From: Phoenix dactylifera
Taxonomy: Eukaryota > Streptophyta > Magnoliopsida > Arecales > Arecaceae
DNA: 64,000 nucleotides
NCBI RefSeq assembly: GCF_009389715.1
Contig: NC_052400.1
Coordinates: 18,755,674 to 18,819,673 of the forward strand
Reading direction: 5' to 3'
The notes beneath the pieces were generated by a model that was given only the letters and a program-made list of their open reading frames with translations, searched no databases and was not told the origin of the DNA. Numbering within the stretch: position 1 is the stretch's first letter; the number at the start of each line of letters is the position of its first letter. Both the position numbers and the translations under genes were made by a program. This document shows positions 1 through 11,223 of the stretch, piece by piece.

Positions 1-480
1 ACCTACTAGAGAAAAAGGGAATGGAAAGTGGGCAAAATCCAAACCCAACCTCACCCACCCATCAGCATCGCCATGTGTTTCACCAAAACCACACAAACCA
101 AATCCTCACAACTCACTACTGCGTACCCACCCTTCCATCATGTCACCGTCCTCCTCCATTTCAAACGTCGATCCCTATTATCCCCAACGCATGTGATTGG
201 CCTTTATAGTTTTATTGCCCCAGTGGCAGCCCCACTTGCCTCAGGCCCTCAGTCCCATCCCCTGGGCCCTGACTCGCTAAAATAATTGCAGGATCCACCG
301 CTGTTCCTTGTCATTGTTTGCCGTCCATCGTCATGACATGCGTTCCCATCCATTCTTTTATGGCCTACTTGTGAGGTACGATCCTGAGCCTTGCCACCAT
401 TTCAACGGGGTCTTCCCCATTGTTTATTTGTTATTAGGCAGATGGAAACGGTTCAGAAAGATGGTCTGGAACTGCCTACT
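1..480. other. no gene recognised (window start)
   Basis: Short open frames occur here, but none has recognisable protein features. The right part may be the decayed upstream end of the LINE that follows. Confidence 0.4.
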
Positions 481-484
481 AATT

Positions 485-1371
485 AGGAACATACTGAGTA
501 GAAAAGTTGTCAATTTTTTTTTTTTGATATATGTGGACTGGTCGGATTCGGTGGAGACAGTCGCCCATGTTTTGTTTGAGTGCCCAAGGGCAGCTCAAGT
601 TTGGAAGAGGACATTATTTTTTCTTTCGGGGTCTGGTGTTGTACCGAGGGACTTTCTACGACAGGTGAGGTCTGCCATTTGATCTTCGAGCACTATAAGG
701 TGGGGTATTACTGTCGTCTACTTAGCTTATCATATTTGGCTAGATAGAAATGCTAGAGTCTTCGAAGACAGGAGGGCACCCCTGAGGTCTGTTGTAGAAT
801 GGGCTCTCCATCAGGCAGTAAAGATCATTAAAATTGTTGGGTTTGATTCATCTACGATGGCTAGGGACATTTGGAACCCCCTCTTCACTGCCACAATGCC
901 TAGGTTTGCTTTTATTTCTTGGGAGCCCCCACCTTCTAGCCATCTTAAGATAAATTTTGATGGGAGCCCGCCCACCAGCGGCGATAGTGCTGAAGTGGCA
1001 TTTGTGATCAGAGACCAATGCTCCAGGCTGATTGCTGCGGAAGAATGTCGTTACTGCGAGGCTTTTGCTTTTGAGACGGAGCTTAGGACTGCATGGGAGG
1101 GGCTGGCTGGCTGTATCATTCTGGAGGAAAATTCTATCTCGTTGACTGAGGCTTACGGGATGAGGGGTGGGATGAGGCAGAGCACCCGCTCCTAGGCGAC
1201 ATACGACGGATGCTGCGGGAGTTTCATGCTGCCCAGGTCAGGCATGTCCTTCGAGAGACCCAGCAGTTTTCCGTTTCTTTTACTTTGTGTAGTCTTCTTG
1301 CCAGTAATGCAGTTGATTGTGTCCATACCGATGTACCTTATATAATAATAATAATAATAAAATAAAAAATA
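485..1371 (+). mobile_element. 5'-truncated LINE (L1-type) remnant: zf-RVT and RNase H
   Basis: The plus frame encodes the zinc-finger linker typical of plant L1-type LINEs (VAHVLFECPRAAQVWKRT, about 553-615). It continues into an RNase H-like domain with the diagnostic start LKINFDGSPP (about 945-975). The frame is broken by a TGA near 680, and the C-terminal part (FHAAQVRHVLRET) continues in another frame at about 1220-1265. The copy ends in an ATA-rich, A-rich tail at 1340-1371, as expected for a LINE 3' end. Reverse transcriptase and endonuclease are missing, so it is a dead 5'-truncated copy. Its 3' end lies about 70 bp upstream of the TATA box of the next gene. Confidence 0.75.
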
Positions 1372-1440
1372 AAAAAGAAAGACCGGTAGGTGCACATGGC
1401 TCGAGTGTTAGTGGTGCGTGTATAACGACCCATCTCGCAC

Positions 1441-1448
1441 TATAAAAG
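1441..1448 (+). promoter_or_regulatory. TATA box of the 1560-2054 gene
   Basis: TATAAAAG lies about 119 bp upstream of the chosen ATG at 1560. A transcript starting about 30 bp downstream would begin near 1470-1475. That makes the in-frame ATG at 1464 unlikely to be in the mRNA and supports the 1560 start. Confidence 0.6.
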
Positions 1449-1559
1449 CCAAACCTTGCTCATTTGGGACATAACTCCCATCCCTTCCGATTTCCTTTAT
1501 TCCAGTGCTATAGCTTTCTACTACTTTTTCACAGATCGTTTCTTTCGCGAGCTAGCAAG

Positions 1560-2054
1560 ATGGCATCCATCCCTACTGAGAGCTGGGACTGCAACTTGGA
1601 GGACAAAAACTTGGAAAGGCTCGGGGTGGCGCCGGAGGTTGACGGCGCCCTTCTCATGGAATTGCTCGAGGAGTCATACGCCGACGAGGCCGAGGATGAC
1701 CAGCTAAGATGCGTCATGCGATCTCTGGAAGCGGAGATCAACCATGCCGATCCGATGGTGCTCGGCGATGGTGAGTCCACCACCGGCCCTCATGGCGATA
1801 TCGCGGATGGTGGGATTTGGGAGGATATATTATCGGATTTTAATAGCTATGATGGTTGGAGATCGCCAGCATACCTGGTAGAGGACCCTTTTGATTTGGT
1901 GGACATGGAGGTGGGTAATGGCGTGGGGAATTGGTGCATGGAAGTAGGGGCGTGCGAGGGTGATATGGTTGCGTATGGAGAGCTAAGAGAGTACGGTGGC
2001 TTTTACTATGGTGAGGGCGCCATGGAGCAAGCTTATAGTCCGTTGTGGCAGTGA
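1560..2054 (+). CDS. small acidic plant protein of unknown function
   Basis: This is an intronless frame of 164 residues starting MASIPTESWD. The frame is open further upstream to an ATG at 1464, but the TATA box at 1441 places transcription start after that codon, so I start at 1560. The protein is strongly acidic. It has a leucine/glutamate-rich helix near residues 29-60 (LLMELLEES, then CVMRSLEAEI) and a Trp-, Gly- and Tyr-rich C-terminal half. No signal peptide, membrane segment or catalytic motif is visible. It resembles small plant-specific proteins of unknown role; I have a weak impression of the Arabidopsis At1g67035/At5g38300 group but cannot verify it. A polyadenylation-like AATAAA lies at 2133-2138. 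Promoter, start, stop and poly(A) signal are all in order, so it is probably a real gene. Confidence 0.65.
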   Translation: MASIPTESWDCNLEDKNLERLGVAPEVDGALLMELLEESYADEAEDDQLRCVMRSLEAEINHADPMVLGDGESTTGPHGDIADGGIWEDILSDFNSYDGWRSPAYLVEDPFDLVDMEVGNGVGNWCMEVGACEGDMVAYGELREYGGFYYGEGAMEQAYSPLWQ

Positions 2055-4590
2055 GTTTGATCTTTGTACTTAGGTGAGGAAGTGGAATCTTTTTTTTCTT
2101 TCTTTTTTCACGAAAATAGATTCACCGATCATAATAAATTCTCAATTTTATCATGAAATAGATTGATTTTTATGTTTTTAATCCAGTCTCAAAAAGGTTT
2201 CATGCTTTTAATCATTACATTAAGAAAAATTTGTTGAACATATCCAGAGTCCGGGCGATACGGCTGCAACCAGTTCAAATCCGGGTGGCGTTCTCACCTC
2301 CCTTTACCTCAGAAAAAAAGGGACAAAAAAGAAGACAGTTGGACAGTCAAATCGATCATTCAAACTGTTCGAATTTTGTTGGGCGGAAATTACAAAATTT
2401 TCCTTTGTTTGGTTCGCTAATCGCGCTGTGCTTGGGTCAGAAGCCAACTCAAAAATTTGAGAAAGTATGAAAGAGATCTAAGTCGCGGATCCTGAACAAA
2501 CTAACGGCTATAAAATTCAAGACACACACATACACCTTTTTTATTTTTTAAATTAGGACGCCCAAGTTTATATCTTCCTATCTTATACCCATCCTATCTC
2601 TTGAGAGCTAACTCTAACAAAATTCAAACAATTAACTCCCTTACCCTAGTGGCAAGAGATCATATCATCCGAGAAAGCATTGGGCCGTAAATATCAAGAT
2701 ATGATCATTGCAAGTAAAATTAAGCCCGAGTAAATAGAGTTCTTAACTGTAATAAAATTCTCTAAAAAATTGTTTTGCATCAATTTGGGTCCCAATTATC
2801 AAATAAAGACTTGTGAATCAATATTAAACATTTTAATGATTTTGCTTACTCAAAAGAGACTTACATACTAGAGTTTTGTGAGACTATCTATAAGACCATC
2901 AAATATATCATAAGTTTTTGTCTCACATACAAGGAATGATAACTTGATGATGTCGCATGTGTATATGAAGAATAAGAATTATTGACATATGAATAAATCT
3001 TAAATTTAGACTGTATAAAGCTATGTAGGCAGAGTTAGATGTAGCTCGAGTTGTGTATACAGACTAACCTACTTTTTTGGATGTTCGCAATTTGAGTTGC
3101 ATAGTAAATTGAGTCAACCATTAAAGTACAATTTAGGTCTGATTTGCGATAGGTCCATCTACAGTAAGAATAGACAAAGGACAAGTTATAGCAGCTCTCG
3201 AGTAGGCATCTTAACAAAAAGTATATATATATATATATATATTCTTTCTTCTATTCAGATCGAAGCCCTAGAACCCCTCCATCATTCCAATCCAATATTG
3301 CCTCCTAACACTATCAGCCCCATGCCTCGCCAAATTTCCCTTCTCAACCCCCCATCAGACCTCCTCTAACTTCCCTCGCAGGCCCTCCCTAACCTCCCTT
3401 TTCCATGCGCTATACCAGACCTCTCTCAACCTCCCTCACCCACACCTCGCCAGCCCTCTCTCTTCTTCCATTGCCAATGCCCCGCACAGTGGTGACAACC
3501 TCACCTTCCCTACCTCATACCACCACTCAAGTGACCAATGACTAGGTCCCATCTTGGTCAACAGGGAGGCAGCTGATCCCATTGAAATCTCCCGACGGCC
3601 GCAAAAGGGATTGAATCACATATAACTCAAGCGCATTAGCTTGAGCTGCATTGCAGCTTTGCCTGCAAGACTCCAAACAGTCTTTTCTAAGAAAGTTTGC
3701 ACCTTTAATGACCATCAAGCTCCCACATTTTTGGTCAAGCGAAAAATCGAAGGCTTGCTCCGATGCCTACCCTCTGGATCTCTCTTTGGTCATCCAATAA
3801 CCACACTGCCGGACTTTCATCCTTTGCTGACTAAAATAGATCTCTATGATCTTACCTCGTTAAAGATATTGTAACCTTTTCATCTAGTTGTAAAGACAAT
3901 GGTTTCTTACAAAAACAAAAAAGAAGTGGCTAATTTTCTCTCATGTGTCCAAAATATCACGGCTAGAGACCCCCATTTCCATTTTTCATAACGATAAACT
4001 TCAGAAAATCTCTTCTGCTGCTGGAAATTCTATCCAAATTAGAAGCCATCATGTATGCACCTGCTTGATAACCATAAGTCCTATTAACTGTGGTCCTTTC
4101 CCTATATGTTGAGGACTATTTCTTTTCTAGATTCATAATTTTTAGGTCACAATAAAGCAGTTTTATCATTTTATCGCACCGATAAAGCAGTCGTAACTTC
4201 CAAAATTAATATATGACATATCGGATGCATTATTTTTGCCCATCTATACAAACCATTAACATCCATGATGAAGTCACTTTTGTAACAATTTTATTATTCA
4301 ACTATTCATGGTTGAAGTCTTTCTCAAAAAACTATTCATGGGGGAAGTATTAAGACATCAGCCCGTTACAATCAAAACAGCAAAAGCACAAATCAGGGAA
4401 TAGCTGAGTGTACGCGGCATGTAAATCCTCTTGCATTTGGCACCCAAGAAATAGGCTAGCTTACAAAGGATCAGCTGCCAACCAAATCAGCACAAGCAGC
4501 GGGTCACAGCACAAAGCAATGCTAGAGCAACAAAATCAATAGTCTGACCGCTAAAGTTGACTACTACCTTACAAAGAACTTCTATTGCAT
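2055..4590. other. intergenic, no gene recognised
   Basis: The stretch is AT-rich with scattered short frames. A tRNA-like B-box string (GTTCAAATCC, about 2274) may be an old SINE trace. A (TA)n run lies at 3222-3242 and pyrimidine-rich sequence at 3250-3500. I see no supported gene. Confidence 0.5.
3222..3242. repeat. (TA)n microsatellite
   Basis: About ten uninterrupted TA units. Confidence 0.9.
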
Positions 4591-4591
4591 G

Positions 4592-5117
4592 TAGGGCTGA
4601 AAATGGACTCGGGCTAGGTCTGAAAAAGTTTAGACTGGACTTAAATATCGAGCCTATTTATTTTTCGGGCTAGGCTCAAATATATCATTGGCCTGAGCCC
4701 GGGCCCGACCCAAGCCCAAGCTTAAGCCTAAATAAGGCCCGAAATAGAGCCCAAATTCAGGTCTACGTTAATTTATTTTTGTATATTATTATTTAAAGAG
4801 AATAATGTGGAAGTAAAAAAAAATTTAGCCGAAAATAATGAATCATGTATCATTTACTTATATTGCAGAAGAGAGCCTAATTTTTAACTAATACATTTAC
4901 TTATGAAGCAATATTATAAAATATTAAACTTTAATCAGAATCGAATCGGACATATCTGTGGCCCAAACGGACTATTCGGGCGGGCCCAATCTGGTTCGAG
5001 TTGGGCTTAAGTTTAAATTATTCAAATTTTTTTAAAACTACTCCCAGCCCAAAGCCCAAAAAAAATTCGGGCAAGATTCAAGTTGGGGCATGACCTCGCC
5101 CAGACCAGCCCACTTCC
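4592..5117. mobile_element. decayed non-autonomous hAT-like element
   Basis: The left end reads TAGGGCTGAAAATGGACTC, the terminus of a common plant non-autonomous hAT type that occurs again in this window at 45103. The interior carries many GGCCC/CGGGC and GCCCAA motifs in both orientations. The right end (CCCACTTCCA, near 5108) is only partly complementary and no convincing target duplication remains. It has no coding capacity. The family is inferred from the ends alone. Confidence 0.5.
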
Positions 5118-6795
5118 ATGGTTCCACCCAATCAGCACATTTGCCTCTGTTGCGATCAAAGACTGCAGGGCAAAAACTGAAGGTAAACAGTAAAAATATT
5201 TAGCCAAATTGAAACAATAAAAATGTTTAGCCGAACTGTGATCAAAGAACTGCAAATCAAGAAAGGAGAATAAACAACAAAAAATGTTAAGCCAAAATTT
5301 TCAAAGATAAGGCAGTTTCAGTGGAAACCCTACAAAAAATTTAGGGCCTATATGGATGGTCTCGCTTTTGTTTTAACAAACCGACACAAAAAATTGGACC
5401 GGACCGAACAACCCATATTTGGATCGTTGAAAAAACCTTCAGACTTTAGAAGCCTCGGCCAATTCTGGGCCTGCCCCAATGAAGCCCATGGCCCGTAGGC
5501 CTAAATTTGGATACCCAGTCTTAATTTCTCCCATTTGCTCGACTGAGAACAGTTGCACAGCCAATTATTTAGCTGCGATGCAAGCGTAAACTAGAAAGCA
5601 GTTGACCATTTTTTCCCCTTTTTTTAAATCACATCGATAATTTCTTTTGAGGACGCCATTTCTTTGCTAACTTGGAAGTAAAAGTTTCCGATTCATATAC
5701 ACCAGGTGGAGTCAGGGACTTATATTTTGGCGAACAAATATGAACTTATAACTATACCATCACCATCATTATCATTAAGGGCTTCCGGAACCCAGATTCT
5801 GCTGGAAATCACAAAGTTGCTGCAGAAGAGGTTTTCAGCCGAAACAGGTGTAGAATCATAGTTTCTGAACTTGTGCAATGGCAGGCAAAAACTTGTGCAA
5901 ACTGCTAGAACAAGGCAACAATTGCGTGTGTGATCTATGAGATCATCAAATCACAAAAGAGGATGAAAACAAGTAATAAAATAAGCACATAAACTTTACA
6001 TGGAAAACCTTCAAGACATAAATATCATGAGATGGCAAGAACGATCCACCAAGCAACAAGGGGTTATAAATCATCTCTCAGACCACCAATCCTGAACCGA
6101 GGATTACCACTGTGTATATAAACCGTATATGCATCCACACACAAAATTATCAGGGAGGACTGCAAGAGAAAATATAGAGAGCTAAAAAAAATGGCACCGA
6201 GCAAGAGAATGCAAGGCTGCATGCCAAATACTGAGCCCGTTTCTTTCTCCTCATTTTAAGAAAGGAGAGAGGAGTAGGTCAAGAACCAAACCGGAATAGG
6301 GCCCGTATGGGGTTGGACCCTATCCCGGACAATATCACCCCTAGTCTCATAACGAGGGCTCCCGGGTTTTACGCCATGCCCACGTCTGCCAAGCTCTGTT
6401 ACCGACCAAACTTATGTTTTGGTAGCATGCGACTCATCACACCTGATGGATTCTTCTCTGCAGAAGCCACTCTACGCTGCCTACTAGTCAACCAATGACT
6501 GCTTCGCCAGTTTCATCCCACCAGGGTTCATTTTGTCCTTATAGAGCTTTCCTTGCATTTTTTTTGTAGATAATGCAACATTTGCTTCCTTCTTGCCATT
6601 ATAAAGAGTCTTTTTAGTAAGCTGCCAATACCTTTTACCAGAGTAGCTATTATAGCCATCTTCATCCAACTTGTCACTGCATTCAAATTCACCCAAAGAT
6701 CAGCTACATGACTCACTTCCTTTGAAATATATTTTGTGCGTTTGGCTGTAAAGAACTTATGTAATCCCTAGGGCATCTGAACAAGACCTTCTTCA

Positions 6796-6826
<31 letters not shown>

Positions 6827-7892
6827 GGCATCTGAACAAGACCTTCTCTAGCCTCTCTCTCTCTCTCTCTCTGGGTGTATTCTTTTCATAACTTCGTTTG
6901 AAAGAGGCATAGAAATGAAACATGATTAATTTTTTGCATAATATATTAATATACATAGTCTATGAAAATAGAAGAACATGCTTGTAAAATAGTTTCCCTA
7001 CTGTTTACTATGTATTATGATTTGTACGAATTGTAAAAAATTATGGTGTTCCCTATTGCTTTATGCTTTTATTTCTAAACAATTTTTTTTTTCTAAATTA
7101 TAGTTTGTTACTTGTTTCAGACATGCCACATTCTGCAAATCACAATGACCTACATCTAGCTGTCACTTCTACTGCCTATCTTATGACTTGCATCCTCCAG
7201 CTATGCTTGATCCTTCTACTTTCTTGGGTTCTTAGATAATTTTTTTGTTTGTATAGTACTAGATATGTATCTTATGGCCTGTAGATCTACCTTATATAAG
7301 GATGATACTTTTTTAAAAATTCTTCAACCAAACAGTACTCATAGCGATTCCTTATTCTCCTATCTTTTTTTTTTCGAATTTTTCTCCCCTCTTTCATCCT
7401 GGAATCGGCTATTTGGGTGGGTCGGACCAACTTTTAACCCTAGGCAACCTCGCCCATTAAGAGCCCTACTAACACGACCAACCCCCAATTTCCTATTCCT
7501 CTTTCAGATGATGCTCAACGTTAGTTTTACTTTACGGTATCCGGTTCCAACTAGCCTTTCTAAATGCTCCGAACCCGCACCCCTTAGATAAAAAAAGAAA
7601 CGAACCCACCGAAAATCACAGAAAATAAGCATTGCATGACCAGATGAGGATCGACACAACTCCTTCCTTTTGCTATCTGGATCATCAGCTGATGCCCTTC
7701 GTGCTTTTAGAAGCACAAAACTCAACTGCCCGTGCAAGCGTTCAATTTCGGATGCTGTCGCGCAGCAATCCTTCCTCGCCACCAAACACCAGACCAGGGA
7801 AGACCTAAAAAGAAATAAATAAATCGACCACCCGCATAGACCAAATGAGTAAAGAGCCAGGCCAATCCAACCAGCATGAAGCACACCTCAGA
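5118..7892. other. intergenic, no gene recognised
   Basis: The stretch is AT-rich and probably made of old repeats. A sequence with the TTTACATGGAAAACCTTCAA string near 5995 recalls retroelement-derived plant repeats. Short frames at 6484-6756 and 7504-7884 on the minus strand match no family I know. The part just below 7893 is probably the original 3' UTR of the CYP710A gene. Confidence 0.4.
6772..6871. repeat. tandem duplication with (CT)n microsatellites
   Basis: A segment of roughly 50 bp beginning GGGCATCTGAACAAGACCTT occurs twice in direct orientation (from 6772 and from 6825). Each copy ends in a (CT)n tract, about 14 and 9 units. Confidence 0.85.
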
Positions 7893-8021
7893 TCAGGAGA
7901 AGGGAAAGCGGTTGCAGCGCTGCGAGAGGTACACCTGGCAATCATCCTTGGGTACTATGGTGGGAGCGTAGGAGATGTCATCGCAGCCGTCCGTCCTGGG
8001 GCGCTTGAAGTCGATCAGCGA
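7893..8021 (-). pseudogene. CYP710A: detached 3' end of CYP710A (last 42 codons)
   Basis: Read on the minus strand from the hAT border, this encodes [20 protein letters not shown] and on to the end ...NRFPFS, followed by TGA (7893-7895). It matches the C-terminal strand region of plant CYP710A proteins, whose family pattern is SLLDFKR.RSDGCDEI.Y.P. The frame is uninterrupted, so the separation from the main coding part by the transposon looks fairly recent. It is now more than 3 kb from the rest of the gene and is not translated with it unless the whole insertion is spliced out. Confidence 0.85.
8014..8021. repeat. left target-site duplication of the hAT element
   Basis: ATCAGCGA, matching ATCAGCTA at 11216-11223 in 7 of 8 positions. 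Eight bases is the hAT hallmark. Confidence 0.85.
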
Positions 8022-8034
8022 TAGTGTTGGGCAT

Positions 8035-8220
8035 CGGGCCGTGCCGGGCCGGCCCGGCCCAGGCCCACCGGGCCCAAGGTCTAAACGGGCCGTGCCCGGC
8101 CCGGCCCGCTTATGAAGCGGGCCGTGCCGGCACGGCCCGTCGCGGGCGCAAAAAGAAGCCCGGCCCGCCCCCCGGCCCGTCTATTGGCGTGCCGTGCCCG
8201 GCACGGCCCGCAACGGTGAG
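8035..8220. repeat. left subterminal GC-rich motif array of the hAT
   Basis: Dense copies of GGGCCGTGCC, GGCACGGCCC and CCGGCCC in both orientations, mirrored at 10980-11210. The role as transposase-binding sites is inferred from other hAT elements. Confidence 0.7.
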
Positions 8221-8336
8221 GGGTGAGGAAAATAGCCGTTTCCAACGGCTATTTTGGGAAAAAGTCGGTTTTACCCCTCCCAACAGTCCAATAACGGCTG
8301 AATTGAGGGGTATTTTGGAAAAAAATTTTGGCCTTC

Positions 8337-8344
8337 TATAAATA
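8337..8344 (+). promoter_or_regulatory. TATA box of the hAT transposase gene
   Basis: TATAAATA lies 308 bp upstream of the transposase ATG, at the point where the GC-rich end gives way to an AT/CT-rich leader. Confidence 0.6.
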
Positions 8345-8644
8345 GCCCTTTCCTCCCTCATTCTCACCACACCAAACCAACTATTCTCTCCTTCTCTAAT
8401 ACTATTATTTCTCTCTTCTAAAGTGCTCTTCTAGCAATTTAATTTTTAGTTTGCATTTAGCAAGTGTTCAAGTGCTACACAAGAGGAGGTTCCTGTTGAG
8501 AAGAGAAGGTCACTCCTGTTGAGAGCACAAGAGGAAGCTCAGAATCTCGGCTCTGCGGCTCTGCCTCTGCCCTCCGACCCTCTACTCAATTCCTCCAATC
8601 CTCCTTGTGGTTAGTTTTTATTTTTTTAATTCATCAATTTAGAT

Positions 8645-10672
8645 ATGTCATCTTTTGAGGAAAGTCAGTTTGGCATTCTTCCTGTTTCTGAGGGAGAAGA
8701 AACTAATCCCCAACCCCATGTTCCTAGTTCCTCTAGAACTAGTGAACCGAGTGAAGATCAAACCTCTTCTCGTAAGAGGACTAGTGCTGTATGGATTGAA
8801 TTTGATAGAGTTATGGTTGATGGAGTCTGGAAAGCTAAATGTAAAAAATGTGCCAAACTTTATAGTTGTAGTAGTAGTGGGGGAACAGGGCATTTAAAAA
8901 GACATCAAGAGAGTCATAGGATGCATGATTCCCATGCTCAAACTCAAAGTACCCTTAATATACAAGGAGGATTACTTGTAGGTAATTTTGCATATAATCA
9001 TGAAAATCAAAGAAAAGCACTTGTAAAATGGATAGTTAAGGATGAATTACCTTTTAGTTTATGTGAATCTTTTAATTTTGAAGAATATGTTCAATTAAAC
9101 CTACAACCTGCTTACAAAAGAACTAGTAGGCGTACATTTAGAAGAGTAGCTATGACTAACTTTTTAGCAATGAAACAAAGTTTAATTGAATCACTTTCTA
9201 CTTTAAATGTAAAAATTTCATTAACTTCTGATATTTGGTCAGCATCTGTAGGTAGTAATTGTTTTATTGCCATTACTGCTCATTATATTGATAATGATTG
9301 GCAATTAAATAAACGTATTCTTGCTTTTCGTGCTTTTGATTTTCCACATTCTGGGCAACAAATTTCAAATATCATTTATCAAACTGCATGTTCATATAAT
9401 ATTAATGATAAAATTATGTCTATTACTTTTGATAATGCATCTAATAATAATTCTGCTGTTGCATTATTAAAAGACTCATTGCATCCCATGTTAGATGGAA
9501 ATTTATTGCATATTAGATGTGCATGTCATATCTTAAATCTTTCTGTTCAAGCTAGCATGGGTATGATTCAAGATGTGATTGGTAAAATTAGAAATGCAGT
9601 TTCTTTTATTCATGCTTCAAGATCAAGACTTCAAGAATTTAAGGAACTATGTATAAATCATGGTAAACGTTTTAAAAAATTTAAACTTGATGTAATTACT
9701 CGTTGGAACTCAACATATAGCATGATACATGATGCATACCCATATAGAAACTTATTAAGTGCATATATTAATGATCGTGGATTAGGCTTTACATTGACTG
9801 AAACTGATTGGAATAAAGGAAAAATTTTGAAAGATTTTTTGCTTAGTTTTTATAATGCTACCAATGTTCTTTCTGGTATTTATTATCCAACTTCATGTTC
9901 ATTTTTACAACAAGCATATATAATTAGTCAAAAATTTGCAGAACATAGATATGATGATGTTTTAATGCCTATTATTGACCTAATGGAATCTAAATGGAAT
10001 GAGTATTGAGACAATATATGTCCTATGCATAACTTAGCTGCTGTATTTGATCCTAGAGTTAAATTAAATGGCGTGCTAATTTTACTTGATGCATACTGTG
10101 AAAATATGATTAAAGATCCTGAACCTGCTAAAAATGAGGTAAAACAACTTTTTTATGATATTTATGCTATATATGATAAAAAAATTCGTGGATCTAGAAC
10201 ACAAATACAAACCTCTATTCCTTCTTCTAGTAGTTCTCGTTCGTCATCTATTTTTTCATTCATTGCACAGAGAAGACACACACATGCTTCAAGTTTATCT
10301 TCATCTTCTTCATCTTTAAGTAGTGAACTAGAATTTTATTTACGAAATGATCTTCAGTCTGCATATGATGAAAATCAAATAGAGAATCTAGATGTATTAT
10401 CTTGGTGGAAGAGTGTTAGAAATCAATATCCTGTTATGTCTGCAATTGCACGCGATATTTTAGCTGTGCCGATGTCCACAGTAGCATCGGAATCCGCTTT
10501 TAGTGCAGGTCGGCGTGTTCTTGACGAAAAGAGAAGTAGGATGACGGGCGAAACGGTGGAGATGCTTCTCTGCTTCAAAGATTGGTTGGATGCTGAGGCA
10601 AGACTTCAAGATAAAGGTGGACATAATACAACATCCTCTGATGATGATGATACAAACACTACTGAAGACTGA
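8645..10672 (+). pseudogene. hAT transposase (BED zinc finger, hAT-C), one in-frame stop
   Basis: The frame is 675 codons long, interrupted only by TGA at 10007-10009 (codon 455). The reading frame continues without shift to 10672, and the context KWNEY-stop-DN suggests a former Trp codon. Domains in order: BED zinc finger (C66, C69, H87, H91); RNase H-like core with LTSDIW (D196) and TFDNAS (D263), matching the first two catalytic aspartates of hAT transposases; a CACHILNL motif near 292-299; a Ser-rich linker; and a hAT-C dimerisation region in the second half (LSWWKS, then MSTVASESAFSAGRRVL and the RMTGETVE helix). It resembles the RICESLEEPER/DAYSLEEPER branch but sits inside a complete transposon. 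As it stands the translation stops after 454 residues and lacks the dimerisation domain. Confidence 0.9.
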
Positions 10673-10979
10673 AGAGTGAATACTGAATCACTGAATCACT
10701 GATGATTAGTAAGATTTCTTAATTTTTTATAATTGTACATTTTTATTGTATTCTGGAGGTCAGACCAAGGTCCAAACCTCGGCCCTTTAGCCCCTTTCTT
10801 ATTGTATTCTGGAGGTCAGACCAAGGTCCAAACCTCCCTTCATGTACCATTTTGATTTAAATTAATAAACTGGTAGGGGTCTATGCCAAACCCCCCACCA
10901 TTAAGGTGGCTTTATATTCATAAATCCTTAGTTTTCAATATTTATTAATTTATTAAAAAAATTTATGAAGCATTAATTT

Positions 10980-11210
10980 TTATCGGGCCGGGCCGAGCCC
11001 AGGCCGTGCCGGGCTGGCCCGCGGGCCGTGCCGTGCTTGGCCCGCGGGCCGTGCCGGCCCAGGCCCGAAGCGGGCCGTGCCTGGGTCGGCCCGCGGGCCA
11101 GTAACCTGTGATCCGGCACGGCCCGGCACTGTAGCTATCGGGCCGTGCCAGGCACGGCCCTCTTCGTGCCGGGCCGTGCCGGGCCGCCCACGGCCCGGCC
11201 CAGTGCCCAA
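10980..11210. repeat. right subterminal GC-rich motif array of the hAT
   Basis: Mirror of the left array, with alternating CGGGCCGTGCC and GGCCCGCGGGCC motifs. Confidence 0.7.
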
Positions 11211-11215
11211 CTCTA

Positions 11216-11223
11216 ATCAGCTA
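11216..11223. repeat. right target-site duplication of the hAT element
   Basis: ATCAGCTA, against ATCAGCGA on the left. The single difference makes a TAG stop (11221-11223) in the CYP710A frame. Confidence 0.85.

Larger units (their letters stand above)
8022..11215 (+). mobile_element. hAT transposon, nearly intact, inserted in CYP710A
   Basis: This 3,194-bp element has terminal inverted repeats. The left end is TAGTGTTGGGCATCGGGCCG and the right end, reverse-complemented, is TAGAGTTGGGCACTGGGCCG. It is flanked by an 8-bp target duplication. Subterminal regions of about 200 bp (8035-8220 and 10980-11210) are very GC-rich and packed with CGGGCCGTGCC/GGCACGGCCC motifs in both orientations, as expected of transposase-binding arrays. 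Inside are a TATA box, an AT-rich 5' leader, one long BED/hAT transposase frame and an AT-rich 3' region with a duplicated segment of about 45 bp (TTGTATTCTGGAGGTCAGAC at about 10746 and 10801). Only one stop codon spoils the transposase, so this is a young or recently active lineage. Confidence 0.93.

Noticed and set aside
2231-2330. Possible tRNA-derived SINE (B-box-like GTTCAAATCC)
   Set aside because: No A box at the right distance, no tail and no target duplication.
5940-6180. Retroelement-like string near TTTACATGGAAAACC
   Set aside because: Too short and decayed to assign family, ends or orientation.
6484-6756. Minus-strand basic frames of 62-70 codons
   Set aside because: No family recognised; AT-rich intergenic context with overlapping frames.
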